Source of the DNA: Azorinus chamasolen
Taxonomy: Eukaryota > Mollusca > Bivalvia > Cardiida > Solecurtidae
Direction of reading: 5' to 3'
DNA: 64,000 nt
Assembly (NCBI GenBank): GCA_963576725.1
Contig: OY755252.1
Location: 40,118,599 to 40,182,598, forward strand
Shown here: positions 42,701 through 50,265 of the stretch, piece after piece
Position numbering within the stretch: position 1 is the stretch's first letter
Layout: the number at the start of each line of letters is the position of its first letter
The notes under the pieces: generated by a model
Told to the model about the DNA's origin: nothing
The model's input: only the letters and a program-made list of their open reading frames with translations
Databases searched by the model: none
Made by a program: the position numbers and the translations under genes

Positions 42701-45162
42701 TATTTCTCCACCTTTTCAACATTTATGTTGTTCAATCTACTATCGGAAACCCTGCTCTACATACATTGCAATTCACACATAAACGTTGAAGGTTGAGCGA
42801 AGATACGGGTTAGATCTACTACTGGACAAAAATGTTCGCTGCTTCACAACATTCAAAAGCTGTTTATCCTTTAGATACAAGACAAATGGAATAAAACCTT
42901 CGTAGGTGGAAAAACTAGCGTGTTCTATCCGCAAAAAGAGTGTCAATCTTTCAGAGTCTGAGAAGTACATGTTCAAACTTTGGATGCACGATCGCAAATT
43001 CTTCCGAATATTCGAATACTAGTTTGACCGAATATTCGAATAACAAATTTGGTATTCGTTCCCATCCCTAAAACCTTCAGAGCCTTGTATAAGTCACATT
43101 ACTCCAGCCATCTGAAGCCTTCAGAGCCATGTATAAGTCACATTACTCCAGCCATCTGAAGCCTTCAGAGCCATGTATAAGTCACAATAATCCAGCCATC
43201 TGAAGCCTTCAGAGCCATGTATAAGTCACATTACTCCAGCCATCTGAAGCCTTCAGAGCCATGTATAAGTCACAATAATCCAGCCATCTGAAGCCTTCAG
43301 AGCCTTGTATAACTCACAATAATCCCTCTCTATTGCAACCATGATGCCAAATATGGTTCGTGAAGGCATGTGGTAGCTTAATGTTGGATGAAAGTTATGC
43401 AGAGAGCTCCTGTAGGAGCATCATGCATAACTTTAGTCCAGTGGTAGTAAACACATGCTTTTAAAATTGCCCACTGTTATTTATTCCTTTACTCCATGAA
43501 CATTCATGTAAGAAATTATGACATCATGAATATTAATTAGATTATTTCTGCATATGAAGACAGGATACATGTATTTTGGCTCCAGTAGAAACTAGTATTT
43601 TATATCATACAATAAGCCAACAGAGCAGACCCTGATCAGAGGGCCTCCATTGGAGCTGTCTGATATGGGCCTACTCTATTTGGAAAGGTGTAGAAAGGCA
43701 TATTTATGGAGTAAAGTGTAAAGAGTGGTCAGTTTAGAGAGAACCTACTGCATTCATAAGGAGAAAACGCTGTAAAAATACAAATGTTTTATTTCTTTTT
43801 AGGCTATGGCAGCAATTAACACCAGGAAAAAGAAATTCTCTCTACTGAGAGGATCATTCGCAGAGTCCGGCACAAAAGAATTCCTCAGGAATCTCTATTA
43901 TGGAAAAGGTGCTTTATACAACCTGCCCGGAGACAAGCTTCCCGATGTACAAAAGACAGATCCATGGGACGGCAAAGATGGACAGGTAGAATCCACGATT
44001 ATAGCTCCATCTCTTGTATTCCGATTTTCTAAAATGAACTGATCCGCTATTATGTGTTTGCATGTGCACATTTATTTTTGTGTCATCTGCGGGGGTCTCC
44101 GTGGTCCAGTGGTTATGGTCTTTGACTTACAATCACTTAGCCCCTCCAGTAGGAACTTTCAATCTGACAGGGTCTACAACTTTTGATTATGAAGTAGATA
44201 TGGTTCTTTTGTTTCTGCCATTGCAACAAAGCTCCTCATTAATAATGCTGTTTAAAAACAAATCGGCTACATGTAATGAATATTCATGATATCAATATTT
44301 CGTGAAAAAACAGTCATGAAGGAAAGGGTTACGTAATAGCATAACCTTCACATGGGTGTGAATTTCGTATACATGTACAGAGGTGAACCTTGGCCATTAT
44401 TTCAGTGTTCAGAGCAACTTATAAAGATGCATATTCAACTTGAAGAGAGGATTTTGAAGAATAACAAAGGGTTTAGTAGTGGAGAAATAAAGGAAATATT
44501 CTTGAAAATGTTTTAATTTTACACATCATATTAGGCGTTTCTCTGTACAACAGAAATTATCATCTGCTGCTTGATCTTTCGTTAAAAAGATCCCATTTGA
44601 TCCACTTTTCTTGATATTGTAAACCCTTATCAGGCATGGTGGTTGGTATGTATGTACAGTATAACCTGCCTTTCTTTCATAAAAATGCCTTTTCACACAT
44701 TTTGCAAACAGAGTAGACCCAGATGGGTCTGCTCTGTTTGTAAATGGAATTTGATAGATCTGTTCCTTTAGTTTCTAAAATGGCTACTTTGTTCCATCTT
44801 CCACATTTTATTATAACTACACTTTTGTATTTTGTCCATGAATATTCAGTAGATATTGAAATTTGGAATAGATACAGAACACGTAAAGGGTTAAGCTACC
44901 ATTTATTTATTGAACTTATGAGCCTTAAAGATCTGCTTTAAACTATCACCTGCCTTACATACTCATTATTAGACCTCTTTTTGATGGCTGCTTAAGACAG
45001 GTTCTATTGTACTGCTTGTGTCTGTTCTAGTGGTGTATTGCACTTTATTTCACAATTGTTCATGGTCGTTTTTGTTTTTTCTCATTCCAGTTACCAGAGG
45101 AAGAGGATATAGATCTGAGTGATGTTGAATTGGATGACATTGATACAAAAGATGAATTGTGA
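30703..45162 (+). CDS. PDIA6: Protein disulfide isomerase A6 (P5), ten coding exons
   Basis: Thiol-disulfide oxidoreductase of the ER lumen. Exons 30703-30718, 31603-31738, 32467-32651, 33442-33569, 35386-35604, 36442-36591, 40302-40459, 40752-40824, 43803-43985 and 45091-45162 join in frame to 439 aa (human 440 aa). The protein starts with a hydrophobic signal peptide ([20 protein letters not shown]). Thioredoxin domain 1 has CGHC at residues 52-55 and domain 2 has CGHC at 189-192. A Gly/Ser linker lies near residues 140-155, and a redox-inactive third domain runs from about residue 279. The acidic tail [11 protein letters not shown] leads to the ER-retention signal KDEL. All junctions are GT-AG and keep frame. 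The introns are packed with MITEs, and intron 6 holds a 3.3-kb minisatellite. Confidence 0.96.
31363..31435 (-). repeat. tRNA-like sequence, probably SINE-derived
   Basis: TAGCTCAGTCGGTAGAG is a clean D arm/A box and GGGTTCGAGTCCC a clean B box. The loop ATGGTAA would give anticodon GGT (Thr), but the acceptor stem relies on several G-T pairs. It sits between the first two PDIA6 coding exons, about 170 bp before exon 2. Confidence 0.5.
31603..31738 (+). CDS. PDIA6: PDIA6 coding exon 2
   Basis: Acceptor TTTATTTCAG, donor GTAAGT. It encodes the end of the signal peptide and [20 protein letters not shown] through VEFYAPW, splitting the Trp codon just before the CGHC site. The 3' end of this exon and its donor are duplicated twice in the following intron. 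Confidence 0.95.
31719..31899 (+). repeat. Tandem duplication of the PDIA6 exon 2 donor region, x3
   Basis: The last 20 bases of exon 2 plus 44 bases of intron (31719-31782) are repeated at 31783-31840 and 31841-31899. Each copy carries GTAGA[A/G]TTCT.[C/T]GC.CCATG (codons for VEFYAPW or VEFSAPW) followed by GTAA, and ends TTTCTAG or TTTACTA(A)G, which resembles an acceptor. Reading into the copies hits a stop at once. Confidence 0.88.
31954..32400 (-). mobile_element. MITE family B with nested TA element and triplicated core
   Basis: TTAACCCTTTCCCTGTTCAT start, split at ATGAATA by the TA element 31997-32173. The hairpin tip is amplified: three GCTCCTACAGG copies (32288, 32315, 32340). The right end decays after TTTTGCAAACACATG, near exon 3. 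Confidence 0.75.
31997..32173. mobile_element. Nested TA-flanked MITE (TACAGTCGAGTCCCGG)
   Basis: Perfect inverted ends TACAGTCGAGTCCCGGTTAT and its complement at 32154-32173, flanked by TA; 177 bp, non-coding, pogo/Tigger-like. Confidence 0.92.
32467..32651 (+). CDS. PDIA6: PDIA6 coding exon 3
   Basis: Acceptor TTCATTCAG, donor GTATTT. It encodes the first active site CGHC followed by [20 protein letters not shown] and the cis-Pro loop of thioredoxin folds ([12 protein letters not shown]). Confidence 0.96.
32699..32777. mobile_element. A/B MITE hairpin only
   Basis: CATTTGCAAACAGTGTAGAT ... GATCTGCACTGTTTG with core GGCTCCTTGGAGAACC; both outer arms are absent. Confidence 0.65.
32839..33037. 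mobile_element. F2 pogo-like MITE
   Basis: TACAGTAAAACCTCTCTATA ... GAGAAGTATTACTGTA. The inner hairpin has GGCTGCTTAAAGCAAGGTGA; the core is half lost (GAACGCTCCTATATG). Confidence 0.85.
33148..33303 (-). mobile_element. MITE family A, left-truncated
   Basis: From TTGTAGCCATTGTTGAAAAT through core GACAGTTCCTATAGGAGTCG to GAACGGGTTAA. Confidence 0.75.
33442..33569 (+). CDS. PDIA6: PDIA6 coding exon 4
   Basis: Acceptor TTATATCAG, donor GTAAAG, ending in phase 0. It encodes the inter-domain region: a helix ([19 protein letters not shown]) and a Gly/Ser-rich linker containing a run of seven glycines. Confidence 0.93.
33604..33772. mobile_element. F-type MITE, eroded
   Basis: TACAGTAAACTCCCTCAAAA ... 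GAGGGATTTTACTGTTA; core AGAAAGCTCTTAGAGGAACT. In PDIA6 intron 4. Confidence 0.75.
33773..34626. other. PDIA6 intron 4, mostly unique
   Basis: A half copy of the GAGTCTGAGTTCATTCTCAA palindrome family at 33868-33960, then AT-rich DNA with no feature. Confidence 0.45.
34627..34867 (+). mobile_element. MITE A/B chimera, full copy
   Basis: A short arm (CTTTCCCTCATATAAACACC), core GATGGCTCCTATAGGAGCTG, long arm with TATTCATGATGTCATTATTT, end GGGAATGGGTTAA. Confidence 0.85.
34939..35188 (+). mobile_element. MITE family D, full copy
   Basis: TTAACCCTTCACTTGCTATT ... CAGCAAGCGAAGGGTTAA. Hairpin TAAATAGTGCAGACCC.GATGAGA with core CAGCTCCTGAAGGAGCTG. It ends about 200 bp before PDIA6 exon 5. Confidence 0.92.
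35386..35604 (+). CDS. PDIA6: PDIA6 coding exon 5
   Basis: Acceptor ACCTTCAG, donor GTGAGT, 73 codons. It encodes thioredoxin domain 2 with [19 protein letters not shown] and the second CGHC in [20 protein letters not shown]. Confidence 0.96.
35635..35800 (+). mobile_element. MITE A/B, right-truncated
   Basis: TTAACCCTTTACTTCATACA start, short arm and hairpin with half-lost core (GGCTCCTGTGTTTGATCAGG), ending after GTTTCTACCAATGTAC. Confidence 0.75.
36005..36415 (+). mobile_element. MITE A/B host with nested F2
   Basis: Starts within the short arm (ACACGTTTGCAAACAGGGTA), hairpin, long arm; interrupted by F2 at 36165-36370 and resumes ATGTCATTATTTCTTTG. Confidence 0.65.
36165..36370. mobile_element. 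F2 pogo-like MITE, nested
   Basis: TAGAGTAAAACTTCTCTATA ... GAGAGGTTTTACTG. A long inner hairpin (TGCTTAAAGCAAGGTGAAAG) surrounds GAATGCTCCTACAGGAGCGT. It ends 72 bp before PDIA6 exon 6. Confidence 0.88.
36442..36591 (+). CDS. PDIA6: PDIA6 coding exon 6
   Basis: Acceptor TTACGACAG, donor GTATGT, 50 codons. It encodes the cis-Pro loop ([13 protein letters not shown]), then [16 protein letters not shown] and the start of the third domain ([10 protein letters not shown]). Confidence 0.96.
36620..36753 (+). mobile_element. MITE family C, left half
   Basis: TTTAACCATTTCCCTCATAG through GAATAAATCTACCGAAAAGG to ATAAATAGAGCATTTG, stopping exactly where the core would begin. Confidence 0.75.
36848..36958 (-). 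mobile_element. MITE family B, deleted copy at the array edge
   Basis: TTAACCCTTTACTCCATGAA, long arm mostly deleted, then CCTATAGGAGCCGGCTGATC, CTCTGTTTGCAAAGG and the right end TTTATGGAGTAAAGGGTTAA. That right end is the start of the 36-bp array. Confidence 0.85.
36959..40259. repeat. 36-bp minisatellite, about 91 copies, PDIA6 intron 6
   Basis: Unit AGGTTATA[A/T]A[G/A]G.CATCTC + CATGGAGTAAAGGGTTAA. The second half equals the terminal 18 bases of family B MITEs and holds the palindrome CTCCATGGAG. 3.3 kb in total, ending 42 bp before exon 7. Variant units (AGGTTATAAAGGTGTCTCC, AAAGACTATAAAGAC, and 30-bp short units) recur in blocks, so segments were duplicated together. The minus-strand open frame of 686 codons is a by-product. 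Confidence 0.97.
40302..40459 (+). CDS. PDIA6: PDIA6 coding exon 7
   Basis: Acceptor TTTTTCAG right after the 36-bp array, donor GTAAGT. It encodes [20 protein letters not shown] and [20 protein letters not shown], as in the b' domain of P5 proteins. Confidence 0.95.
40501..40728 (-). mobile_element. MITE family B, full copy
   Basis: TTAACCCTTTAATTCATGAA ... GGTGTAAAGAGTTAA; core ACAACTCCTATAGGAGCTGT. In PDIA6 intron 7, 24 bp before exon 8. Confidence 0.88.
40752..40824 (+). CDS. PDIA6: PDIA6 coding exon 8
   Basis: Acceptor TTTTTCAG, donor GTAAGT. It encodes [20 protein letters not shown] and FGYP, matching WGWLWTEAGAQ...GIGGFGYP of vertebrate PDIA6. Confidence 0.94.
40844..41106 (-). mobile_element. 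MITE family B, eroded full copy
   Basis: TTAATCCAGTACCGCATGAA start, core GACGGCTTCTACAGAAGTCA, end CTAGTAAAGGTTTAT. Starts 20 bp after exon 8. Confidence 0.8.
41345..41542 (+). repeat. 44-bp minisatellite, left part
   Basis: Copies of TCCAGCCATCTGAAGCCTTC + AGAGCCATGTATAAGTCACA.TA, 44 bp. The array is interrupted by the hAT-like element and continues at 43071. Confidence 0.92.
41543..43070. mobile_element. hAT-like non-autonomous element, 1528 bp, with 8-bp TSD
   Basis: Ends TAGGGATGGGAACGAATA and TATTCGTTCCCATCCCTA are inverted. The flanks are the identical 8-mer AAACCTTC (41535-41542 and 43071-43078), as hAT transposons make. Sub-terminal GAATATTCGAATA palindromes occur at both ends. No transposase frame; the 116- and 74-codon frames show no domain. 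Holds an inner hairpin at 42268-42391. Confidence 0.92.
42268..42391. repeat. Inverted repeat inside the hAT-like element
   Basis: GTTTTGTTAAAGCCGATGGC, TTCTATA and TGTTGGTCTGTTCC are mirrored by GGAACAGACCAACATC.GATA and CATGTCTTTAACAAAAC; a fold-back about 124 bp long. Confidence 0.8.
43071..43330 (+). repeat. 44-bp minisatellite, right part
   Basis: About six units (CATCTGAAGCCTTCAGAGCC), starting with the duplicated AAACCTTC made by the insertion. Confidence 0.92.
43331..43480. mobile_element. F1-type MITE, eroded
   Basis: GGCATGTGGTAGCTTAATGT, core AGAGAGCTCCTGTAGGAGCA, GTAGTAAACACATGC; terminal repeats decayed. Confidence 0.65.
43482..43717 (-). mobile_element. MITE family B, full copy
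   Basis: TTCCTTTACTCCATGAACAT ... TATTTATGGAGTAAAGTGTAA; core GAGGGCCTCCATTGGAGCTG. Ends 85 bp before PDIA6 exon 9. Confidence 0.82.
43803..43985 (+). CDS. PDIA6: PDIA6 coding exon 9
   Basis: Acceptor TTTCTTTTTAG, donor GTAGAA. It encodes [20 protein letters not shown] through DPWDGKDGQ, a strongly conserved P5 block. Confidence 0.96.
44091..44160 (+). repeat. Truncated tRNA-like SINE head
   Basis: GGGGTCTCCGTGGTCCAGTG followed by GTTATGG resembles the 5' half of a tRNA (A box). The B box is missing and the sequence runs into MITE-like DNA at about 44155. In PDIA6 intron 9. Confidence 0.4.
44160..44335 (+). mobile_element. MITE family B, long-arm half
   Basis: From GGGTCTACAACTTTTGATTA through GTTTCTGCCATTGCAAC to GAAGGAAAGGGTTAC. 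Confidence 0.6.
44664..44894 (+). mobile_element. MITE family A with collapsed hairpin tip
   Basis: Short arm ACACATTTTGCAAACAGAGT, then AGACCCAGATGGGTCTGCTC, where both halves of the tip (GATCAGACGGCTCC...) are gone. Long arm intact to GTAAAGGGTTAA. Confidence 0.85.
45091..45162 (+). CDS. PDIA6: PDIA6 coding exon 10 with KDEL and stop
   Basis: Acceptor CTCATTCCAG. It encodes [20 protein letters not shown], then DEL and TGA. KDEL is the canonical ER-retention signal, and the acidic tail is typical of the family. Confidence 0.97.
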   Translation, partial: LPEEEDIDLSDVELDDIDTKDEL

Positions 45163-45433
45163 TTGGTCAAGCTGATAGGACTTTCTTCATTTAATCATTA
45201 TCAACCAATTAGATTGAGTGTATCATATTGAAAACCACAGCAACTGTTGTGATGGAAAACAGAATTAGACCTCAAATCTTGTTCCGCTCTCTTATAAATC
45301 CTGTGGGGGAATTCTTCTCCTTCAAGAATTGTATTTTATAGAATACTTACACATCCAGGGATATTGCAATTAGTTTTTGTCATGACCAAAACTGCTGGAT
45401 ATAAATTTAGTAAATTTTTCTTATTAAAATTAT

Positions 45434-45652
45434 TTAACCATTTACTCCATGAATATTCTTGTAAGAGATAATCCCATATACAGTGGAAGATGATAGTGGC
45501 ACATGAACACAGGAAATTTTTGCAGAAACTGTAGAATCAGATAGGTGTATGTGTTATTTCAGAAGCAAACAGAGCAGACTCCTCATCAGACAGCTCTTGG
45601 GTCTACTCTATTTGCAAAGGCATTTAAAGGTATTTATGGAGTAAAGGGTTAA
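45434..45652 (-). mobile_element. MITE family B, core half-lost
   Basis: TTAACCATTTACTCCATGAA ... TTATGGAGTAAAGGGTTAA; the hairpin jumps from CAGACAGCTC to TTGGGTCTACTC. In the PDIA6 3' UTR or flank. Confidence 0.85.
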
Positions 45653-46247
45653 AAAAGTATTGGCTATCATGACTGAAATTTTGATATTGTTACTTGTGGC
45701 TGTTTTCAAGCAAGTTTGTTGAAAAAAATGTTAGTGGATGTTTTAAATGCTCGTAAACCTTTTGTTTAGCAGGACGGACTTGTGGAGAAATAACAATTGC
45801 TCAATAAGGTACTGCCACCCAGGGCCTCAGGGGTACAGTGTCCCCACTGAATGAAACACCTGTTACCAACCAATTTAGCACTTTGAATGTGGCCAACAAT
45901 TGTGTAGGTATGTTTGTCAAGTTGCACTTTCCTTTAAAAATGTCCCTGAATATTCAAGGTAAGCTGGACCTGTTTGAATGTTGGAATAGTGCATTTGACA
46001 ATTCAGCATGCATTGAAAGGGTTTATTTTGATTAAACTTACTGGTAGAATACTATATTATAGACATTTGCATGGATCTCTTAGTCCTTCAAATAGGACAC
46101 AGGTTATGTTTGATGTTAAAGCCAATGGTGGACGAGATGATGTGAGATAAGAAACTGGCTTTCATTTGGTCTGTTTAATGGAAAGCTAGTCAGATTTTCA
46201 TTACTTTTAAGCAAAGTTTGTGCCATAGTGGTTTCTAAGCAACACCA
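45653..46247. other. PDIA6 3' flank, no recognised feature
   Basis: Not repeated within this window as far as I can see; possible 3' UTR. A 65-codon frame at 45838 has no known domain. Confidence 0.4.
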
Positions 46248-46379
46248 TTAACTCTTCACTCCATGAATATGTAAGAAATAATGACATAATGAATATTAGT
46301 TATGATCACTGGGTTTTGCCATGGCAGAAACTGTACACTCGAATCTCTATTAAGGCATATTTATGGAGTAAAGGGTTAA
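46248..46379 (-). mobile_element. MITE family B, hairpin deleted
   Basis: TTAACTCTTCACTCCATGAA ... TTATGGAGTAAAGGGTTAA with CATGGCAGAAACTGTACACT inside; about half length. Confidence 0.82.
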
Positions 46380-46479
46380 AACTAGATGCTGAAATCAAAT
46401 TACTCGAGGTCAAGAAATGGACAAAAACTGACCATGCTTTAAGGTGATGGGATGCAGCAACTACAAGTTACATCATGTA

Positions 46480-46562
46480 CAACCCTTTACTCCATAATCT
46501 TGCCATTTTATGCCTTTGCACACTGAGTAGACCAAGATCAGGCAGCTTCTATAGTTACAGCT
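46480..46562 (+). mobile_element. MITE family B short-arm fragment
   Basis: AACCCTTTACTCCATAATCT ... GAGTAGACCAAGATCAGGCA; breaks off at the core. Confidence 0.6.
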
Positions 46563-46689
46563 CACAGGTAATCAAATACTGTGGTTTCAAAAGCATTAAT
46601 TTAGGGAAAGTTTTGGATTTAATTTAAATTTACTTTATACTTGTAATAGAGACTTGCTGATTCTTAGGGCATTAATTTATGAGTATTTA

Positions 46690-46922
46690 TTAAAGAAAAA
46701 TTATCTGTGAATATTTATTTAATTATTTTTTATAATGGCATATTAATGTACAAAGGAATTTTCAACCATGGCATAGAATCAGATTATTATTTCATAGCAA
46801 ACAAAGCAGACCCTGATAACAAAACAGAATCTGATCTGACAGCTGCTATAGGAGTTGTCTGATCTTGATCTACTCTATTTGGCAAGGGCAGTAAAGGGCA
46901 TGTCTATGGAGTCAAGTGTTAA
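46690..46922 (-). mobile_element. MITE family B, left end lost
   Basis: Long arm from TTTTTTATAATGGCATATTA, hairpin with extra insertion, core GACAGCTGCTATAGGAGTTG, end GGAGTCAAGTGTTAA. Confidence 0.75.
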
Positions 46923-47294
46923 CACTGGTTATTCATATGAATTTCAGTTGTCATTGTAACAGACTCGTAAACCTAACTTACAACAGGGCTACAGATAAGA
47001 TGTGTATACTCATCTATGAAAATCTCTTATTTCTCAGCTGTTAAAATCTATCTTGCTGCTACTCACCTCAGAGTGGCGATTCTAATGAGTAGAAGCAAAA
47101 TAGGGTTCTGCAGAGAGATATGAAATATTTAAGTTTTCCTAAATATGCCTCTTGTCTACAGCTCTGCATAAACATACATGCTTTCATTAATATCTATTAT
47201 ATTTTTCTATGGATGGTGTTAGAGGGTATGTGGTATTATTGCAACGAATGTGTGGCTTAGTGTTTCAGTATGTTTCTGAATATATAGTGCACAT
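46923..47294. other. Intergenic, no recognised feature
   Basis: Contains CTCTTATTTCTCAGCTG, weakly similar to E-type flanks at 52492; nothing else. Confidence 0.35.
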
Positions 47295-47543
47295 TTAACC
47301 CTTTCTCTATAAATACGTCTTTCTACGCCTTTCCAAACTGAGTAGACCCAGATCAGACGGCTCCTGTAGGAGCCGTCTGATCAGGGTCTGCTCTGTTTGC
47401 TTATGAAATAATATAGATATGATTCTACAGTTTCTGCCACGGCCAAAACTGCCTGTGTCCATGTGCTAGTGCAACAATTGAACTTATTAATATTAATGAT
47501 GTCATTGTTTCTGACTATGAATATTCGTGGAGTAGAGGGTTAA
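47295..47543 (+). mobile_element. MITE family B, full copy
   Basis: TTAACCCTTTCTCTATAAAT ... CGTGGAGTAGAGGGTTAA, 249 bp, with perfect core GACGGCTCCTGTAGGAGCCG. Confidence 0.93.
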
Positions 47544-47714
47544 AATAAGTTGTGAGCAAGGAATGTTTAAAATACTTGTTAATGTATTATACATGAATGA
47601 CAGTTTTTCAAAAACGAGATCTTGATCTTGTTCATGAATAGATTAACACTCTTAAATGTTAATACAAGTTGTATGTTCTAAACTTTGAGAGATAGTTCAA
47701 TGTTTTATGATCAT

Positions 47715-47962
47715 TTAACCCGTTACTCCATAAATACATGTTTCTAAATCTTTGCAAACAGAGTAGACCCAGATCAGATGGCTCCTATAGGAGCCGTCTG
47801 ATCAGGGCCTGCTCTGTTTGCTTATGAAATAATATAGATCTGATTCTACAGTTTCTGCTTCGGTAAAATAAATCATGTTAATATGCCATTTGAAAAAATA
47901 ACCTAATTAATATTAATGAGGTTATCATTTCTAACATGAATATTCATGGAGTAAAGGGTTAA
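47715..47962 (+). mobile_element. MITE family B, full copy
   Basis: TTAACCCGTTACTCCATAAA ... TTCATGGAGTAAAGGGTTAA, core GATGGCTCCTATAGGAGCCG. A clean reference for the plus orientation. Confidence 0.93.
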
Positions 47963-48083
47963 GATAGTGTAGATCCAGAACAGATCCAGCAAATATGTTA
48001 CAATTAATTTGTTTTATTATCAAAGTTATTGTAGTATAGGGACTGGCGATTTTCTGGTTTTCTAGAGCCCTATTAGTGAGTCA

Positions 48084-48257
48084 GATAACCCCTTTACTTG
48101 ATGAGACACCTTTGCACACACAGTAGACCCAGATCAGACAGCTCCTGTAGGGGCCAGGCGATAGGGTCTGCTCTGTTGATATTCTACAGGTTCTCTATGG
48201 TTTGCCATGGTAATAAAGGGTGGAGACTTGTATGAATATTAATTAGGTGAAGGGTTA
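48084..48257 (+). mobile_element. MITE family B, shortened
   Basis: ATAACCCCTTTACTTGATGA start, core GACAGCTCCTGTAGGGGCCA, reduced long arm, end GGTGAAGGGTTAT. Confidence 0.7.
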
Positions 48258-48486
48258 TAAAGGGGTTCAATCTGGCCTGGGTATCCCTGTTGGGTTACTC
48301 CCTATACATGGACAGGAATACACAAAACAGCATCGATCTTCTGGAATTTTTGTGATGAAATTGGATTGGTGATCTCACATGGGTCTACATTATATTCAGT
48401 GAACCCTTGTCACACTTTTTGACAGAGCCTTACTTATTATGCATTGTGATGTCTGTTTTATTTGTTAATGTATGTGAACATGGTGA

Positions 48487-48500
48487 AATAAATGAATAAA
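48487..48500 (+). terminator. Candidate PDIA6 poly(A) signals
   Basis: Two closely spaced AATAAA hexamers in non-MITE sequence, followed by a T-rich stretch. They lie 3.3 kb past the PDIA6 stop, so a nearer signal may be the real one. Confidence 0.3.
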
Positions 48501-48606
48501 ATGGAAAAAACATTTTTTTCTGAACTCCTGTTGAAAAACATAAAGCAATGCACACTTGTGAGTTTGTTATATCATTTGTAAATGTTTGGATTCAGATGAA
48601 AGGCTG

Positions 48607-48996
48607 ATTAACCTTTACTCCATGTAAGAAATATTAACCAGATTGTTATAATAGCATTTGGACACAGGAATGTTTGGCTATTGCAGAACTGGTAGACTCA
48701 TATCTGTATATCATAGCAAACAGATCTGGGTCCATGCTTCTAAAGCTTTTAGTTGAGTCTGAGTTTCGTTCTCAAGCTTTTGATTGGTCAGATTTGAGTT
48801 CTCAAGCTTTTGATTGGTCAGATTTGAGCCTCTGGCTCAAATCTGACCAATCAAAAGCTTGAGAACGTACTCAGACTCAACTAAAAGTTTTATAAGCAGG
48901 GACCCAGGACTTGATAGGACCAGTACTAGGAGCCTTTTCATCTGGGTCTAGTCTTTGCAAAGACGCAGAAAAGTGTATTTATGGAGCAAAAGTTTA
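48607..48996 (-). mobile_element. MITE family B with nested palindromic element
   Basis: Left end TGATTAACCTTTACTCCATG, long arm, then the palindrome 48728-48905 after GCAAACAGATC; the host resumes near TAGGACCAGTACTAGGAGCC and ends GGAGCAAAAGTTTAA. Confidence 0.72.
48728..48905. mobile_element. Nested palindromic element (TGGGTCC...GGGACCCA)
   Basis: Inverted ends TGGGTCCATGCTT and AAGCAGGGACCCA. Inner arms AGCTTTTGATTGGTCAGATT; the left arm has one ~32-bp unit duplicated (TTGAGTTCTCAAGCTTTTGA). Same family as 9812-9920. Confidence 0.78.
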
Positions 48997-49117
48997 ACCA
49001 TAATGACATGAGCATTTATTAGCTGAATTGGCATTTGAACAAGTGAATTCTTGGTCCTGGCAAAAACTGCACTTTTCAGTTTCTACCAGTTCCAAGCATT
49101 AATGTGTACATATTCAA

Positions 49118-49355
49118 TTAACCGTTTCCCTCATATAAACGTGTTTTCACACATTTGCAAACAGAGTAGACCCAGATCAGACGGGTCCTAGAGGAGCTGT
49201 CTGATCAGGGTCTGCTCTGTTTGCTATTGGAATTTGATAGATCTGTTTCTTTACTTACAATATTTCCACCTTCCATATTTCAGTATAACTATTTTTCCAT
49301 GAATATTCAGTAGGTATTGAAAATTGGAATAAATAAAGAACAGGGAAAGGGTTAA
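49118..49355 (+). mobile_element. MITE family A, full copy
   Basis: TTAACCGTTTCCCTCATATA ... AACAGGGAAAGGGTTAA, core GACGGGTCCTAGAGGAGCTG. Confidence 0.92.
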
Positions 49356-49456
49356 CAAAAATCAGCTAAAAAACTTGTGATGTTATACCTTACATGAATA
49401 TGCAACAGAGAATGGGTTATGGTCACGACCAGTTTTCATTTTTCAAATGCAGGCTA

Positions 49457-49658
49457 TTAACCCATTCCCACATAGGCTTTTTTTAGATCCAACCTCTTTG
49501 AATATATCTACCAAAAAGGAGCATTAACTAAAGAAAAGGAAGATTTTAGAATTATATAGTATTGAAACCATTGTGATAAATGCTCTATTTACCACAATGG
49601 TTTCAAAACGTGACTTTTACAGAGCATAGAAAGGCATATTTATGGAGGAAAGGCTTAA
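49457..49658 (+). mobile_element. MITE family C with collapsed hairpin tip
   Basis: TTAACCCATTCCCACATAGG ... GGAGGAAAGGCTTAA. CCATTGTGATAAAT runs straight into GCTCTATTTACCACAATGG, so the core CTCCTATAGGAG and adjoining bases are missing. Confidence 0.88.
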
Positions 49659-50265
49659 AGGGTCAAATGGGAGGAATAATTTGTTCCCACATAAACCTGT
49701 GCCTATAACAAGCAAATTCATAGAATTGATATCCCCTGCTAAGGGTTCTACCTAGTAGATGGGGGGGGGGATCTTAAGAAATCAATTTTCAATTAAAAAC
49801 ATGTGGGCCATGATAGCCCTGGATCGTTCAACCAGGTTTTACTTGCCTTTGATGCATACCAATACCTTAGATATTTTGACCAACTTTATGAATATTGGGC
49901 CAAATTACTGCTTTCTACGGCAATCTTTAATAATAGTGTACCCGTTTTGATACGGAATGAGCCACAGCAAGGGGGAATGTGCCTCATTGTACATGTATTA
50001 CAAAAAGTGTAGACCTAGACTGGCTGCCGCGTCTCCGCTGTGGCATCTGATAGTCTACTACGGTTTGCATAAGTTGTAGTTTGTATATACTATACAGTTT
50101 ATTCTGATATGGTAAATCAATACATATCAGATTGGGTGTTGCATTGGTGACGTGGTTGCTGAACTGTTTGAATCATAAGGCCTATTTTATCTTGACACTG
50201 CTTGAATATGAAAGCTGTATAAAGCATATTCAAGTACTTAATGCAAAACAGTATTCAATGCAATA
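49659..50265. other. Intergenic, no gene recognised
   Basis: A G10 run at 49761 and two overlapping 63-69 codon frames without recognisable domains. Little else. Confidence 0.4.

Noticed and set aside
41519..42997. hAT transposase frames inside the 1.5-kb element
   Set aside because: The frames (116 and 74 codons) show no catalytic or dimerisation motif; the element is non-autonomous.
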